64,000 nucleotides of DNA from Chryseobacterium capnotolerans (GTDB lineage: Bacteria > Bacteroidota > Bacteroidia > Flavobacteriales > Weeksellaceae): contig NZ_CP065589.1 in assembly GCF_021278965.1 (NCBI RefSeq), positions 2,919,001-2,983,000 of the forward strand, read 5' to 3'. This document shows positions 18,381 through 27,652 of the stretch, one piece after another. The notes beneath the pieces were generated by a model. That model saw only the letters and a list, made by a program, of their open reading frames with translations. It was not told the origin of the DNA and did no database searches. Every line of letters begins with the position of its first letter. Within the stretch, counting starts at the first letter, position 1. Both the position numbers and the translations under genes were made by a program.

Positions 18381-19652
18381 ATGAGTACTACTTTTTTCAG
18401 AATTTACCTTGTCATATTTGCATTGGTTACACAATGCCTTTTTGCACAGGAATACCCTGGGGGGTTTATCTGACGGAACTTTAGATATCAATGGAAACAA
18501 TACTCCAGTAAAAATCTATTCTACCACAGAATTAGGAGACCTTGCAGCGTTTCCGGACAGAGGAATTAAAGAGAACGTCCTTGTCATCCTTAACGAAGCC
18601 AATTTTGAGCCTGCTAATTACAGCTATGGCGCTTCTTCTACATTGGCAAGATTTAAGGAATCACAATACCAGTTCTTTGATAAAAACTTTAAACTGATTA
18701 ATACTCCGCCTACCAAGGACAATATTGCCACTTTCAAATATGCGATAAAAGCTGCAAAACCTATCTCTGATACTGATCAAGTAGATCTTAAAACCTCTTT
18801 TAAAATCTGGGATCCTTCAAAAGGTATTCATATCTGGTTTTTTACCTTACACTTTTATAGCTTAATGTTTGTGTTTGCATTTGGTTTCGGGTATATTTTG
18901 ATGACCAGAATCTTTAAAATTGACAATGTTAACCAGAAATATCTTGAACCTCTTTTTACATGGACATTGATAGGAACGATCCTTGGAGCAAGATTAGGAC
19001 ACGTTATTTTCTATCAGCCTGAATTATTCAAAGAAGATTTCTGGAGTGTATTTTTACCCATCAGCACCAAAAACGGAATTAAATTTACAGGATTCTCCGG
19101 ATTAGCAAGCCATGGAGCAACAATTGCCTTAATTCTTACCACTCTTTACTATTCCTATAAAATCATCAAAAAAATCCTTTCTGGGTCTACGACAGATTAG
19201 GGATTGTGGTAGCTTTAGGAGGTGCATTTGTAAGAATGGGAAACTTCTTCAATTCCGAAATTGTAGGAAAACCTGCTGATCCTAACTCTCCGTTTGCTTT
19301 GCTTTTCCCGCAACAAAGCAGTGAATACGGGCTTACGGTTCCCCGTTATCCAAGCCAGTTATTTGAAGCCGCAGGATATGTTGCATTGTTTATTTTACTA
19401 TGGATTCTTTATAGAAAAACGAATAAAAAATATCAGCAAGGATGGCTATTCGGTTTATTCTTCATCATTCTTTGGGCAATCAGATTCTTTGTTGAGTTCC
19501 TTAAAGAACCTCAAGGTGATGAGTTTATCCAGATCGGAGGTTTAAATACCGGCCAGGTTTTATCAATTCCATTTATGATTGCCGGGGTGATCATCATGAT
19601 TATTTCCAAGAAATTTAAAATTACGCAGGCAGAAAACGAAAAACCAGAGTAA
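18381..19652 (+). CDS. lgt: prolipoprotein diacylglyceryl transferase, long N-terminal extension (two frameshifts as sequenced)
   Basis: Transfers the diacylglyceryl group to the lipobox Cys of lipoproteins in the inner membrane. Three frames combine to about 423 residues. The Lgt core starts at about residue 130 (FTLHFYSLMFVFAFGFGYIL) and holds GARLGHVIFY, FSGLASHGA, GIVVALGGAFVRMGNFFNSE and the final helices with GLNTGQVLS. Before it lie a signal peptide (MSTTFFRIYLVIFALVTQ to FAQ) and about 110 polar residues, unusual since Lgt is normally 260-300 residues. Breaks: six G at 18459-18464 (five restores EYPGGLSDG) and seven A at 19168-19174 (eight restores KKNPFWVYDRLGIVV). Two errors in an essential gene point to sequencing artefact. 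Confidence 0.9.
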
Positions 19653-19675
19653 TAAAAACTCTTTGTTTTAAAAAT

Positions 19676-19716
19676 ATAAAAAGGCAAATTTGTTCATTAC
19701 AGATTTGCCTTTTTTA
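19676..19716. terminator. bidirectional terminator between lgt and nnr
   Basis: AAAAAGGCAAAT and ATTTGCCTTTTT pair around a loop of about 13 bases, with a T-run at 19710-19715. Confidence 0.85.
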
Positions 19717-19748
19717 CGTTTAAGCTTAATTGATAGTTTTACTTACTC

Positions 19749-21265
19749 TCATAGCATTCCTTCTGCTCTCCTATTTAATTCAATAAAGACATTTCCCAAT
19801 TCGTTAATTACATCTGTAGGAAGCATAGACTCTTTTGAATGTTTTTCTGCTGCAAAATCAGCCGCTTTCCCATGGAGCCAGACTCCCAGGATACAAGTCT
19901 CTTTTTCAGGATACCCTTGTGCCAGAAGTGAGGTCAGAATCCCAGTCAAGATATCACCACTTCCCCCTTTGGCAAGTCCGGCATTTCCTGTCAGATTATA
20001 ATAAACATTTCCTTCAGGAGTCACCACTTGTGTATGATGATCTTTTAATACAATATAAATATGGAGTTCTTTAGCTTTTTCTCTCGCTAATTCTAATCTT
20101 TCAAAAGAGTTTTGCGTCTTCCCAAACAGTCTTTCAAATTCTTTGGGATGGGGTGTTATAATAGATTTTTGAGGAATAAGCTGAAGCTTTTTCTGATCTT
20201 CAGAAATTATATTCAACGCATCAGCATCCAATATTAATGGACTTTGGTTATCTTTAAGGAAATTCGAAAGTCCTTTTTTCGTTTCTTCATGCGTTCCCAA
20301 GCCGGGGCCAATTCCTATAGTCATACCCTTCTCAATATCAAAATCCTTAATAAATTTCATTCCTCCTTCTATAAACATGGCTTCAGGACAAGAGGTTTGT
20401 AATATTTCATATCCACATTGAGGAGCCAATGTAAAGGTAAGTCCGGCACCTGTTTTCAAGGCTGATTTTGCAGCCAATACCGCAGCTCCTATCTTTCCAT
20501 AACTCCCACCTGCAATCACTACCTTACCATAATTTCCTTTGTGGGCAAAATCATTCCGGGGGTAAAAAGGGTTTCCGCAAAGGAGTCATCTATTACAAAA
20601 TAATCTGTTTCAGTGGATTTATTATACTCTTCATTAAGTCCAATATCCAGCATGATGACTTTTCCGGTATATTTTCCTGTTTCCGGATGGAGAAAACTTC
20701 GTTTCCAGCATTGAAAGCTAAGGGTATAATTTGCTTTTAAAACGATAAGGTCATTAGCCAAAAGCCCGTCGCCAGAAAGCCCGGATGGAGCATCAATTGA
20801 AATCTTAATGTTTTCTTTTGTATTGATCCAATTTACTAACTCTTTATCCTCATCAACCAAAGGTCTTGACAGCCCGGTTCCGAAAAGTGCATCAATAATA
20901 ATCGTTTTATCATCAAAGCTATACTGCTCAACCTGATTAAAATTCCGGACAGAAATTCCGGAAATCCCGCTTAATCTTTTAAGGTTCACAGCGGCATCTT
21001 CTGAAAACCTCCCTTTAGGATCCTTAATGAATACCTCCACATCAAATCCTTTTAGATAAAGCATCCTTGCTACTGCTAATCCGTCACCGCCATTATTCCC
21101 ATTTCCGCAAAACAACACAGCCTTTCTATGAACTTTACAATGATCAGATATCCAATCAGCTACAGCTATCGAGGCTCTTTCCATCAATTGAACAGAAGAT
21201 ATTGGCTCGTGGGAAATCGTAAATTGATCCCAGCCTCGAATTTGTTCAGCGTTGAATATTTTCAT
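19749..21265 (-). CDS. nnr: bifunctional NAD(P)H-hydrate epimerase / dehydratase (frameshifted as sequenced)
   Basis: Repairs hydrated NAD(P)H. The N-terminal epimerase domain (21265 to about 20560) carries FCGNGNNGGDGLAVARML (about 51-68) and FGTGLSRPLVDEDK. The C-terminal ADP-dependent dehydratase domain carries GGSYGKIGAAVLAAKSAL, GIGPGLGTHEETKK, ADALNI, TPHPKEFERLF and GNAGLAKGGSGDILTG. The break is at five G (20558-20562, plus strand): a sixth restores TPRNDFAHKGNYGKVVIAGG across the domain junction. The total of about 505 residues is the normal size. It is leftward, convergent with lgt and divergent from mscL. Confidence 0.93.
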
Positions 21266-21473
21266 ACGTACATCTGGCTTTTAAATAAATTATAAAAGAT
21301 ATTTCATTATGATAAAGCCCAGATAACAAAAATACGGGGAGATCATTAATGATATAAAATATAAGGATAAAGTTACAATTTCTATTAAAAAGATAATAGG
21401 AATTTAGGATAAAAGTCCACTTTTTTGGGAATAAAAAACTACAAAAAGTAGTGTTTTTTACATTTTTTAATTA

Positions 21474-21481
21474 TATTTTTG
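21474..21481 (+). promoter_or_regulatory. -7 promoter element TATTTTTG before mscL
   Basis: Exact TAnnTTTG match 29 bases before the mscL ATG. Confidence 0.6.
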
Positions 21482-21510
21482 TGTATATACTAATTAAAAA
21501 AATATAAATT

Positions 21511-21891
21511 ATGGGATTTGTTAAGGAATTTAAAGAGTTTGCCTTTAAAGGAAATGTTCTCGATCTTGCTGTCGGTGTCATCATTGGTGCAGCATTTGGT
21601 AAAATTGTTTCATCTTTAGTGGAAGATGTTATCACCCCTTTGATCTTAAACCCTGCACTTAAAGCAGCAGGAGCAGAAAATATTGCTAAACTTACATGGA
21701 ATGGTGTTGCTTATGGAAACTTCCTGTCTGCCGTGATCAGCTTCCTGTGTATTGCTATGGTTCTTTTCTTTATCATTAAAGGGGCTAATAAGGTTAACAA
21801 AAAAGAGGCACCTGCTCCTGCGGGACCTACGGATGATCAAAAGCTATTGGCTGAGATCAGAGATTTACTGAAAAGCAAAAACAATATATAA
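21511..21891 (+). CDS. mscL: large-conductance mechanosensitive channel MscL
   Basis: 126 residues. The amphipathic N-terminal helix and first membrane helix read GFVKEFKEFAFKGNVLDLAV then GVIIGAAFGKIVSSL, the MscL signature. The second helix is at about 68-90 (NFLSAVISFLCIAMVLFFII), followed by a charged C-terminal helix (DDQKLLAEIRDLLKSK). It opens under membrane tension and releases solutes on osmotic downshock. A single-gene unit with its own promoter element and terminator. Confidence 0.97.
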   Translation: MGFVKEFKEFAFKGNVLDLAVGVIIGAAFGKIVSSLVEDVITPLILNPALKAAGAENIAKLTWNGVAYGNFLSAVISFLCIAMVLFFIIKGANKVNKKEAPAPAGPTDDQKLLAEIRDLLKSKNNI

Positions 21892-21916
21892 TCTGTTCGT
21901 TTAACAGTTTAAAATA

Positions 21917-21950
21917 TAAAAGCACCTTCTGCATGAAGGTGCTTTTACTT
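21917..21950. terminator. terminator between mscL and serA
   Basis: AAAAGCACCTTC and GAAGGTGCTTTT pair around a short loop (TGCAT region), followed by ACTTTT; it lies between convergent genes and works in both directions. Confidence 0.85.
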
Positions 21951-21966
21951 TTATCTTATTGATCAA

Positions 21967-22927
21967 TTACTGGATCTGTAAAATGCTTGAAATCTGATCT
22001 GCCAGAGAAAGCCCGATTCTGTCTTGAGCCTCCAAAGTAGAAGCCCCTGTGTGCGGCGTCAGAGAGATTTTAGAATGATTCAGGATTTCTTTAGAAGGTG
22101 TTGGCTCATTGATGAAAACATCAAGCCCCGCAAATCTCACTTTACCGGAATCCAACGCTTCAATCAAAGCTGCTTCATCAATCACTCCACCTCTTGAACA
22201 GTTGACAATAGCTACCCCATTTTTCATGATTTCAAATTCATTCTTACCGATCATATATCCGTCTTTCTGAGCCGGAACGTGAAGGGTGATAAAATCAGAG
22301 TGCTTTAAAACTTCCTGTAAAGGTTCTGTTTCTATATCTACGTTGATGAACTGATTGTTGTAGAACTTCACTTTAATGCTTGCTTTTCCTACATTATTAT
22401 CTGCAGCAACCACTCTCATCCCAAGCCCAAGAGCAATTCTTGCTACTTCCTGGCCTATTCTTCCCATTCCAACGATTCCGATGGTTTTTCCTCTCAATTC
22501 AATGCCAGCTGCGTAAGCTTTTTTTAAGACCAGCAAACTCTGTATCTCCTACCAACGGCATTTTTCTGTTGGAATCCTGAAGAAATCTGGCTCCTGAAAA
22601 TAAGTGCGCAAAAACAAGTTCTGCAACCGATTCCGAAGAAGCTGCCGGTGTATTGATCACATGAATTCCTTTTTCTCTTGCATAATCTACATCAATATTA
22701 TCCATCCCTACACCACCTCTTCCGATGATTTCAAGCGATGGGCAGCCATCGATAATATCTTTTCTCACCTGCGTAGCACTTCTTACCAATAAAGTACGAA
22801 CTTGGTGCTCATTAATATAGTCTACTAAAAATTCCTGTGGAACTTTTGCAGTAATCACCTCGAATCCTTTTTCTGTTAATGCATCAATTCCAGATTGGTC
22901 TAGGCCGTCATTAGCTAAAACTTTCAT
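21967..22927 (-). CDS. serA: D-3-phosphoglycerate dehydrogenase (frameshifted as sequenced)
   Basis: NAD-dependent first step of serine synthesis. The two frames join to about 319 residues, the short SerA form without an ACT domain that is usual in Bacteroidetes. Visible motifs are LLVRSATQVRKDII, GRGGVGMDNIDVDYAREKGI, the Rossmann loop GIVGMGRIGQEVARIALGLG, NCSRGGVIDE and the C-terminal catalytic His in LTPHTGASTLEAQ. The break is at seven T on the plus strand (22519-22525); six restores EFAGLKKAYAAGIELRGKT. It is leftward, with a long inverted repeat between it and the HAD gene upstream. Confidence 0.93.
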
Positions 22928-22950
22928 AAATACAACTATGTTTTAAAAGT

Positions 22951-23001
22951 TGAAAGATTTAAAAATTAAAGGATATACTCCATTCAATTTTTAAATCTTT
23001 C
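22951..23001 (-). terminator. long perfect inverted repeat between the HAD gene and serA
   Basis: GAAAGATTTAAAAATT (22952-22967) is exactly complementary to AATTTTTAAATCTTTC (22986-23001), with a loop of 18 bases. It is AT-rich but long enough to act as a terminator of the HAD gene, whose stop codon is at 23014. Confidence 0.55.
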
Positions 23002-23013
23002 GTTATATTAAAT

Positions 23014-23427
23014 TTATTCTCCGTCTTCTTTGAACACTTCAATGGTTACTTGCTTTTCTACCAGGTCTGTAAATCTTCCCTTGTATCTTGTAGCTCTTAC
23101 CAAATGATTATCAATCCAGTGATAATTTCCTCCTCTAGGTTTTCCACAAAGTACACTGTGGTATTTAAACCCGTGTTTATCTAACCAATCGATGGTAATT
23201 TGCTTCAGGTTTTCGGTTCTTGAGGTAAAGAAGCAGATCTGGTGCCCTTCATCATACCATTTATTAATAGTTTCCAAAGCATCCGGGTATGGTTCACAGG
23301 TAACCATTCTTTCTGGTTCTTCATTAGGAACATCATCCGTAATGGTTCCATCTATATCAATTAAGTAATTTTTAACTCCATCCTTAAGAATAGGACTGAT
23401 GTGCTCTATGTATTCTAATTCCATCAC
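23014..23427 (-). CDS. HAD-superfamily phosphatase-like protein
   Basis: 137 residues. The first HAD motif is complete (YLIDIDGTITDD, about residues 22-33), the second is FFTSRTEN (about 73-80), and a Lys and acidic residues follow in GKPRGGNYHWIDNHLV. Homologues in flavobacteria are often labelled phosphoheptose isomerase, which the HAD motifs do not support. The substrate is unknown; a small cytoplasmic phosphohydrolase is the likeliest activity. It is leftward, with a 315-base divergent gap to idi. Confidence 0.8.
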   Translation of the reverse strand: MMELEYIEHISPILKDGVKNYLIDIDGTITDDVPNEEPERMVTCEPYPDALETINKWYDEGHQICFFTSRTENLKQITIDWLDKHGFKYHSVLCGKPRGGNYHWIDNHLVRATRYKGRFTDLVEKQVTIEVFKEDGE

Positions 23428-23742
23428 GAAAATTTGAGTAACAAAGTTACGGTTTTTATACCTATCAGGTATATTAATTTGAGTTTAAGTTAAAAATTTA
23501 CTATAAAAATCGTTATTTAATAAATAATATAAAGATTTTATTCGTAATTTGATGACTTCTAGTTAAAATTTTTCTTTTTAAATATTAGTTTATATCTTGA
23601 AATAGAAGATATTTGGAAAATCTAATGACTGCTGCATAGATTTTCAACTTGCTTTTTTATTCTCTCTCTTTATCCATTCAAAATGATAGAATGTTTAGCT
23701 AAAAATTTCCAAAATACATTTATTACACTTACATTTGTAGGA
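23428..23742. other. divergent spacer between the HAD gene and idi
   Basis: 315 bases, very AT-rich. It must hold promoters for both genes; the only clear element is TACATTTG at 23730-23737 for idi. An open frame from 23683 runs into idi but has no similarity to the family before residue 21, so I do not count it as coding. Confidence 0.5.
23730..23737 (+). promoter_or_regulatory. -7 promoter element TACATTTG before idi
   Basis: Exact TAnnTTTG match only 5 bases before the idi ATG at 23743, so the mRNA would start at or next to the start codon. Confidence 0.5.
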
Positions 23743-24252
23743 ATGGAAGAATTAGTAGTTTTAGTAAATCCTGAAGATGTCGTTTTAGGCTTGATGGAGA
23801 AACAGCAGGCTCATATTAATGGTCTGTTACACCGTGCTTTTTCCGTATTTCTGTTCAACAATAAGGGCGAAATGCTTCTTCAGAAAAGAGCTTCAGGAAA
23901 ATATCATTCTCCCAATCAATGGACCAATGCTGTGTGTTCACACCCAAGAATTGGGGAAACTTATCTGGCCGGAGCCCAACGAAGATTAAAAGAAGAGTTG
24001 GGAATAGAGGTGGAACTTTCAGAAAAATTTAATTTTATTTATAAAGCAAATGTAGGAGGCGGCCTTTGGGAGCATGAACTTGATTATGTTTTTGTAGGCA
24101 GCTATGAGTCTGGCTTTAATCTGAATAAAGAAGAAGTGGAAGAAGTAAGATTTATTTCTTTTGAAGATCTGAATAAGGAGATTTCTGAACATCCTAAACA
24201 CTTTACAGAGTGGTTTAAAATCATCCTTGAAGAATACAAACACCATTTTTAA
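23743..24252 (+). CDS. idi: isopentenyl-diphosphate delta-isomerase, type I
   Basis: 169 residues from the ATG at 23743, the start that matches the family (MEELVVLVNPEDVVLGLMEK). It interconverts isopentenyl and dimethylallyl diphosphate for isoprenoid and menaquinone synthesis. The type I Nudix-like features are present: QKRASGKYHSPNQWTNAVCS with the active-site Cys, HP, then RRLKEELGIEVEL, and the metal-binding Glu residues in GGGLWEHELDYVF. The stop overlaps the next ATG (TAATG at 24250), so the downstream secreted protein is probably translationally coupled. Confidence 0.95.
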   Translation: MEELVVLVNPEDVVLGLMEKQQAHINGLLHRAFSVFLFNNKGEMLLQKRASGKYHSPNQWTNAVCSHPRIGETYLAGAQRRLKEELGIEVELSEKFNFIYKANVGGGLWEHELDYVFVGSYESGFNLNKEEVEEVRFISFEDLNKEISEHPKHFTEWFKIILEEYKHHF

Positions 24253-24724
24253 TGATAAAAAAAATATTTCTCTTTACTGCTATCCTATCAGGAAGTTTGT
24301 CTTTTGCTCAAAAGGCTGCAACCTATGATAGTGCCAACTACTCTATCAATGTTCCTGAAGGCTGGAAATCAACCAATGACAGTGACATTATCAATATTTT
24401 CCCTACGAGTGAAATTGGTGCCATTACCATTTCCGAATACCACGACCTAGACCTTCCCAAGACTGAAACAAAAAAATTCATTCTGGCTCTTTACAAATCT
24501 GAAGATGCGGAAAAAAGGTAAAGGAAAGTAGAGGTAAAAAAGGATATACAGAATATTTCTACGAATATTTTGATGAAAAAGAAAAACTTTTCTGGGTTAC
24601 AAGAGCTTTTCAAAAAGATAAAGACTTGTATCTGGTCACTATCAATTGTGGCCAGAAGTTCTGGAACGGAAACTATATGACCCTATTTAATGAGACTTTT
24701 AACAGTTTTAAAATAAAGAAATAA
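24252..24724 (+). CDS. small secreted protein of unknown function (frameshifted as sequenced)
   Basis: Begins in the TAATG overlap with idi. A signal peptide (MIKKIFLFTAILSGSLSFAQ) precedes about 137 residues resembling the PsbP/MOG1-like lipoprotein-type fold (YSINVPEGWKSTNDSD, IFPTSEIGAITISEYHD). The first frame stops at 24521. A seventh A in the run 24511-24516 restores EKKVKESRGKKGYTEYFYE and continues to FNSFKIKK and a stop at 24722-24724. The fold comparison is inference. It is followed by gcvT 9 bases later. Confidence 0.7.
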
Positions 24725-24733
24725 AAATTAAAT

Positions 24734-25809
24734 ATGAAGAAAACAGCTTTGTACGACAAACATGTTTCATTAGGAGCTAAGATCGTACCTTTCGCAGGTT
24801 TTGAAATGCCTGTACAATATTCAGGCGTAACGGAAGAGCATTTTGCAGTAAGAGAAAAAGCGGGATTGTTTGATGTTTCCCATATGGGGCAGTTTTTCAT
24901 CGAAGGCCCAGGATCAAAAGATCTTTTACAATTTGTGACGACTAACAATGTAGATACTCTTGAAAACGGAAAAGCTCAGTACTCATGCCTTCCTAATGAA
25001 AAAGGGGGAATCGTGGACGACCTTATTGTTTACAAAATAGAGGATGACAAATACTTCGTAGTAGTAAATGCTTCCAATATTGACAAAGACTGGAACCATA
25101 TCTCAAAATACAATACTTTCGGAGCAAAAATGACCAACGCTTCTGATGACATGTCATTACTGGCAGTTCAAGGGCCTAAAGCTACTGAAATCCTTCAAAA
25201 ACTTACTGATGTAAACCTTTCTGAAATTCCTTACTATAACTTTACAGTAGGGAGTGTAGCAGGAGTACATGATGTCATCATTTCCAATACAGGATATACT
25301 GGAAGCGGAGGTTTTGAGATCTATTTCAAAAACGAAAATGCAGAACAACTATGGGATGAAGTAATGAAGGCTGGTGAAGCGGAAGGAATTATTCCTTGTG
25401 GATTGGCTGCCAGAGATACTTTAAGACTTGAAAAAGGATTCTGCTTATACGGAAACGATATTGATGATACTACTTCTCCAATTGAAGCTGGTTTAGGATG
25501 GATCACTAAATTCGATAAAGATTTTGTTTCTAAAGATACTTTCGCAAAACAGAAAGAAGAAGGGGTTACCAGAAAATTAGTAGCTTTTGAATTAACAGAC
25601 AAAGGAGTTCCAAGACATGATTATCCTGTAGTAGATGCTGAAGGAAATGTAATCGGAAAAGTAACTTCAGGAACTCAGTCTCCTATGAAAAAATTGGTTT
25701 AGGTCTTGCTTATGTAGACAAGCCTCACTTCAAACTAGGATCTGAGATCTTTATTCAGGTAAGAAATAAGAATATTCCTGCAAAAGTAGTGAAAGCTCCT
25801 TTTGTATAA
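24734..25809 (+). CDS. gcvT: glycine cleavage system aminomethyltransferase, T protein (frameshifted as sequenced)
   Basis: Takes the aminomethyl group from the H protein and gives methylene-tetrahydrofolate and ammonia. The N-terminus is canonical ([28 protein letters not shown]), followed by [23 protein letters not shown] (about 184-196), and [15 protein letters not shown] with the folate-site residues. The frame stops early at 25702. A seventh A in the run 25688-25693 restores [14 protein letters not shown] and the final 35 residues, ending [10 protein letters not shown] at 25809. The total of 358 residues is the normal length. Confidence 0.95.
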
Positions 25810-25823
25810 ATACTAAAACAGAT

Positions 25824-25855
25824 AAAAACCGCAGAAAAATCTGCGGTTTTTTATT
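25824..25855 (+). terminator. terminator of gcvT
   Basis: AAAAACCGCAGA and TCTGCGGTTTTT pair around AAAA, ending in a T-run; it also supports that the gcvT frame really ends at 25809. Confidence 0.85.
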
Positions 25856-25889
25856 TTATCAATTATTTTTTGGACAGAATAATATCAGA

Positions 25890-26620
25890 TTACACCGTAT
25901 CTCCTTCTCCATCCATCCATCTTCTCATCTGAACTCTATGAGCTGGTGTCTCTTCTACTCCTCCTGCTAAAACGTTTAAAATCTTATCCCAAAGATTTTT
26001 TTTCTTAGACTGGGATTCTTTTAATTCATTATAAGCGAGAAGATAGTCATGTTCATATTTACAAGCTTCATCATCCGAATAGTTCCAGGGAATATGATTA
26101 AGAATATCCATCGTTAAGAGATCAATTTCACTAGGTTCCAGTGCTTCCATCATTTTCAGTTTGAGATGATAGGTTTCAGAAATGGATAGTATTTTACCTA
26201 GTGAACTCTTGATTTCCTTCCAATTGTCATCCCATTTTTGAAGATTCTCATCTATAAAAATGGCCATTCCTATTCTTTCCAGTTCCATTAGATTATCCAA
26301 TACCATTGTTTTATACTCTTCATGAGAGTACCAGATTTGTACCAGATCAGTAGCATCTTTTTTCTAAATTTTTCTTCTATTTTTCCCAAAATACCTAGAA
26401 GGGTATCAGAGTTTTCCGTCAGCTTAGACTTCTCTCTTATCCATAAATTGATAACCATGCTGTCCTTCGTTGTTGCAATCAACCTGCCACATTCTTCGAT
26501 TCTTGATCTTATTTTCTGATCATTGGATTGAATTTCTTTATTGGTTGTCTTAATGTCTACAGCAAGTTTCCTTAGACTTTGCACCGCTTTAATGATCGGG
26601 TTGAGTTGTTTTTCCATCAT
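25890..26620 (-). CDS. unknown soluble protein with coiled coil (frameshifted as sequenced)
   Basis: Two overlapping frames (26288-26620 and 25890-26306) give one protein of about 243 residues. The N-terminal third is a predicted coiled coil (KAVQSLRKLAVDIKTTNKEI, then RSRIEECGRLI). The rest is acidic and helical, with HDYLLAYNELKES and an Arg-rich C-terminus (HRVQMRRWMDGEGD). The break is a run of six T on the plus strand (26358-26363); a seventh restores KFRKKDATDLVQIWYSHEEY. There is no signal peptide and no recognised family. It stands alone, so context gives no function. Confidence 0.65.
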
Positions 26621-26839
26621 TGAGTTGTTTTAGTTGTGTTTGAAAATGATAATTTTACCAGAATCCAATTTACAAACAATTTAACAGAATCCACTATTTC
26701 AAAATAAAATCAAAACACATTTCAATAAAAAAACACACTATTAACAAATAACAACATAAAAAAACACAAATAACACAAATATTTCAATAAAATAAATTAT
26801 GTAAAGATAATTTTTTTAACCTTCATTATATATACTACC

Positions 26840-26871
26840 AAAAAGAGACTGCATTTCTGCAATCTCTTTTT
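26840..26871 (-). terminator. terminator of the Cys-rich peptide gene
   Basis: AAAAAGAGACTGCA and TGCAATCTCTTTTT pair with one mismatch; the hairpin starts directly after the stop codon at 26873 in the leftward direction. Confidence 0.8.
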
Positions 26872-26872
26872 C

Positions 26873-27061
26873 TTATCTGCAGTAGCAGCAAAGCGATCTA
26901 TCCGGGGTACACATATCTCCTATTCCCGGATGATTTGAAACGACGCCTCCTGCTTCACCACAAAGTGTATAGCAATTGGGTACAATGACTTTTCCACCCC
27001 CTTTAATTTCTTTTAATGTTACCCTGTTAAGTTTTTGGGCTCTAAAAATGTTTTTATTCAT
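26873..27061 (-). CDS. Cys-rich double-glycine leader peptide (bacteriocin-like RiPP precursor candidate A)
   Basis: 62 residues. The leader (MNKNIFRAQKLNRVTLKEIK) ends in GGG at residues 21-23, matching the Bacteroidetes double-glycine leader pattern K-L-x-R-x-x-L-K-x-I-x-G-G. The putative core is about 39 residues and holds six Cys (NCYTLC, DMC, LCCYC). Such peptides are normally cut after GG by a C39-peptidase ABC transporter and exported. No such transporter, no immunity gene and no modification enzyme is adjacent. It has its own terminator. The peptide class is fairly sure; any toxin activity is not shown. Confidence 0.72.
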   Translation of the reverse strand: MNKNIFRAQKLNRVTLKEIKGGGKVIVPNCYTLCGEAGGVVSNHPGIGDMCTPDRSLCCYCR

Positions 27062-27129
27062 AATACTATTTTTTGGTTATTTAAATATAAGAATAAAACT
27101 TTAAAACACTACACATCAGTATTTTAAAT

Positions 27130-27152
27130 AAAAAAAGCTCCGCAAGCGGAGC
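27130..27152 (-). terminator. terminator of the ArsC/Spx-like gene
   Basis: GCTCCGC and GCGGAGC pair around AA, followed leftward by a run of A on the plus strand (T-run in the transcript). Confidence 0.85.
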
Positions 27153-27177
27153 CCAAACTTATAATTATTGAGTAAAA

Positions 27178-27534
27178 TTATTCTTCCACTCCAAAGAATG
27201 TTCTTAAAGCCGCTATATTAGTTTTATCATTTCCTATAAAAATTTCCTTGTCTGTTATGAAGACAGGACGCTTTAGAAAGGTATAGTGATCCAGTAACAA
27301 TTCTTTGAAATCTTTCTCTCCCAAAGACTTTACATCTAATCCTCTCAACTTAATCTGAGTAGATTTTTTACTGAACAAAGCCTCATATGACTTTGCCAGT
27401 TTGTGCATTTCTATTAATTCTTCTTTGGTAATAGGTTGTTTTTTAATCTCACGAAGATCCCAGTCTGTAAGATCAAATTGTGCTAAAATTTTTCTGCAGG
27501 TATCACAGGTATTCAGATAAAATACTTTCTTCAT
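27178..27534 (-). CDS. ArsC/Spx-family thioredoxin-fold protein
   Basis: 118 residues, the usual length. It starts KKVFYLNTCDTCRKILAQF with a CxxC pair (Cys 9 and Cys 12), followed by KKQPITKEELIEMHK and LLDHYTFLKRPVFITDKE, the ArsC/Spx/MgsR pattern with a conserved Arg-Pro. Members are either arsenate reductases or redox-sensing transcription factors such as Spx. The sequence alone does not decide, and no arsenic resistance genes are near. Single-gene unit with its own terminator. Confidence 0.88.
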   Translation of the reverse strand: MKKVFYLNTCDTCRKILAQFDLTDWDLREIKKQPITKEELIEMHKLAKSYEALFSKKSTQIKLRGLDVKSLGEKDFKELLLDHYTFLKRPVFITDKEIFIGNDKTNIAALRTFFGVEE

Positions 27535-27652
27535 TGCTATTCTTTTCTGTTATTTGTTAAAATTCTACTTCATTATTATTTCGTCTTTCAAAAGTAGGAT
27601 TTAATCTAAAACTTTCGAAATTATTAAATAACTTTATTGAAATTTTATAAAG

